Notes under the pieces: generated by a model | Databases searched by the model: none | Told to the model about the DNA's origin: nothing | What the model saw: the letters and a program-made list of their open reading frames with translations, nothing else | Shown: positions 6,361-6,424 of the stretch, piece after piece | Layout: each line of letters begins with the position of its first letter | Position numbering within the stretch: the first letter of the stretch is position 1 | Position numbers and translations under genes: made by a program | Source: Clostridia bacterium | GTDB lineage: Bacteria; Bacillota; Clostridia; Christensenellales; Borkfalkiaceae | Assembly (NCBI GenBank): GCA_017628935.1 | Contig: JAGBYC010000018.1 | Span: 1-6,424 of the forward strand | DNA length: 6,424 nucleotides | Direction of reading: 5' to 3'

Positions 6361-6389
6361 AAAAAAAGGCTTTATTAAGCCGTTTTTTT
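6361..6389. terminator. Second, bidirectional intrinsic terminator
   Basis: Seven A, GGCTT, loop TATT, AAGCC, G, seven T. On the + strand the stem is followed by GTTTTTTT with one bulged G. On the - strand it reads GGCTT-AATA-AAGCC and goes straight into seven T, a textbook terminator. The A and T tracts can extend the stem on either side. It would back up the ftsZ terminator and end a convergent transcript. Confidence 0.8.
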
Positions 6390-6424
6390 ATACTTGTTTT
6401 TCTTTTTCAGCATTGAAAGCATCA
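6388..6424 (-). CDS. Possible 3' end of a convergent minus-strand gene (partial, unidentified)
   Basis: Read on the minus strand from the window edge, the frame Asp-Ala-Phe-Asn-Ala-Glu-Lys-Glu-Lys-Gln-Val ends at TAA (6390-6388), immediately before the minus-strand form of the hairpin at 6361-6389. Only 11 codons are seen, too few to identify a product or exclude chance. The support is the terminator orientation and the charged, typical-looking C-terminus. Nothing else is recognisable between 6344 and 6424. Confidence 0.35.
   Translation of the reverse strand, partial: DAFNAEKEKQV

Noticed and set aside
6180..6362. 60-codon plus-strand frame overlapping the ftsZ tail and terminator
   Set aside because: Out-of-frame reading of the FtsZ linker that runs through the terminator hairpin; no SD.
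1..6424. Mobile elements, CRISPR arrays, tRNA/rRNA genes, riboswitches
   Set aside because: None seen on either strand; the window is almost fully filled by housekeeping dcw genes.

Overview
The window is a stretch of chromosomal division-and-cell-wall (dcw) cluster from a low-GC bacterium. The best fit is an anaerobic Bacillota/Clostridia-type lineage. The grounds are the gene order, AT-rich composition (mid-to-high 30s % GC by eye), GGAGG-type ribosome binding sites, a DivIB-like FtsQ and a Clostridia-like FtsW. Genus cannot be fixed from the sequence alone. TGG encodes Trp and TGA terminates murD, so the standard bacterial code applies.

Layout, all genes on the + strand: the C-terminal part of murD (1-728, cut by the window edge), ftsW (703-1815, overlapping murD), a 51-nt gap, murA (1867-3132), ftsQ/divIB (3122-3892, overlapping murA), a 67-nt gap holding a well-formed sigma-A-type promoter, a divergent ftsA-like gene (3960-5096), and ftsZ (5111-6307). 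ftsZ is followed by a strong intrinsic terminator (6312-6343). A second, apparently bidirectional hairpin (6361-6389) follows, and then what may be the last codons of a convergent minus-strand gene (6388-6424). No gene-free stretch exceeds 120 nt.

The genes fall into two functional blocks. MurA (first committed step) and MurD (D-Glu addition) make the soluble UDP-MurNAc-peptide precursors, and FtsW polymerises lipid II at the septum. FtsQ scaffolds the septal synthase complex, while FtsA-like and FtsZ form the cytoplasmic ring. The first four genes look like one transcription unit entering from upstream. The promoter at 3911-3939 gives ftsA-ftsZ an extra or independent input, and ftsZ closes the operon.

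No wholly new system was found. The points most worth a second look are: an FtsA homologue whose actin-family phosphate-binding aspartates are replaced and whose C-terminal membrane-targeting helix is missing; a perfect 18-bp palindrome between the -35 and -10 of the ftsA-ftsZ promoter; absence of murG from its usual place after ftsW; and complete absence of the tetranucleotide GATC in 6.4 kb.
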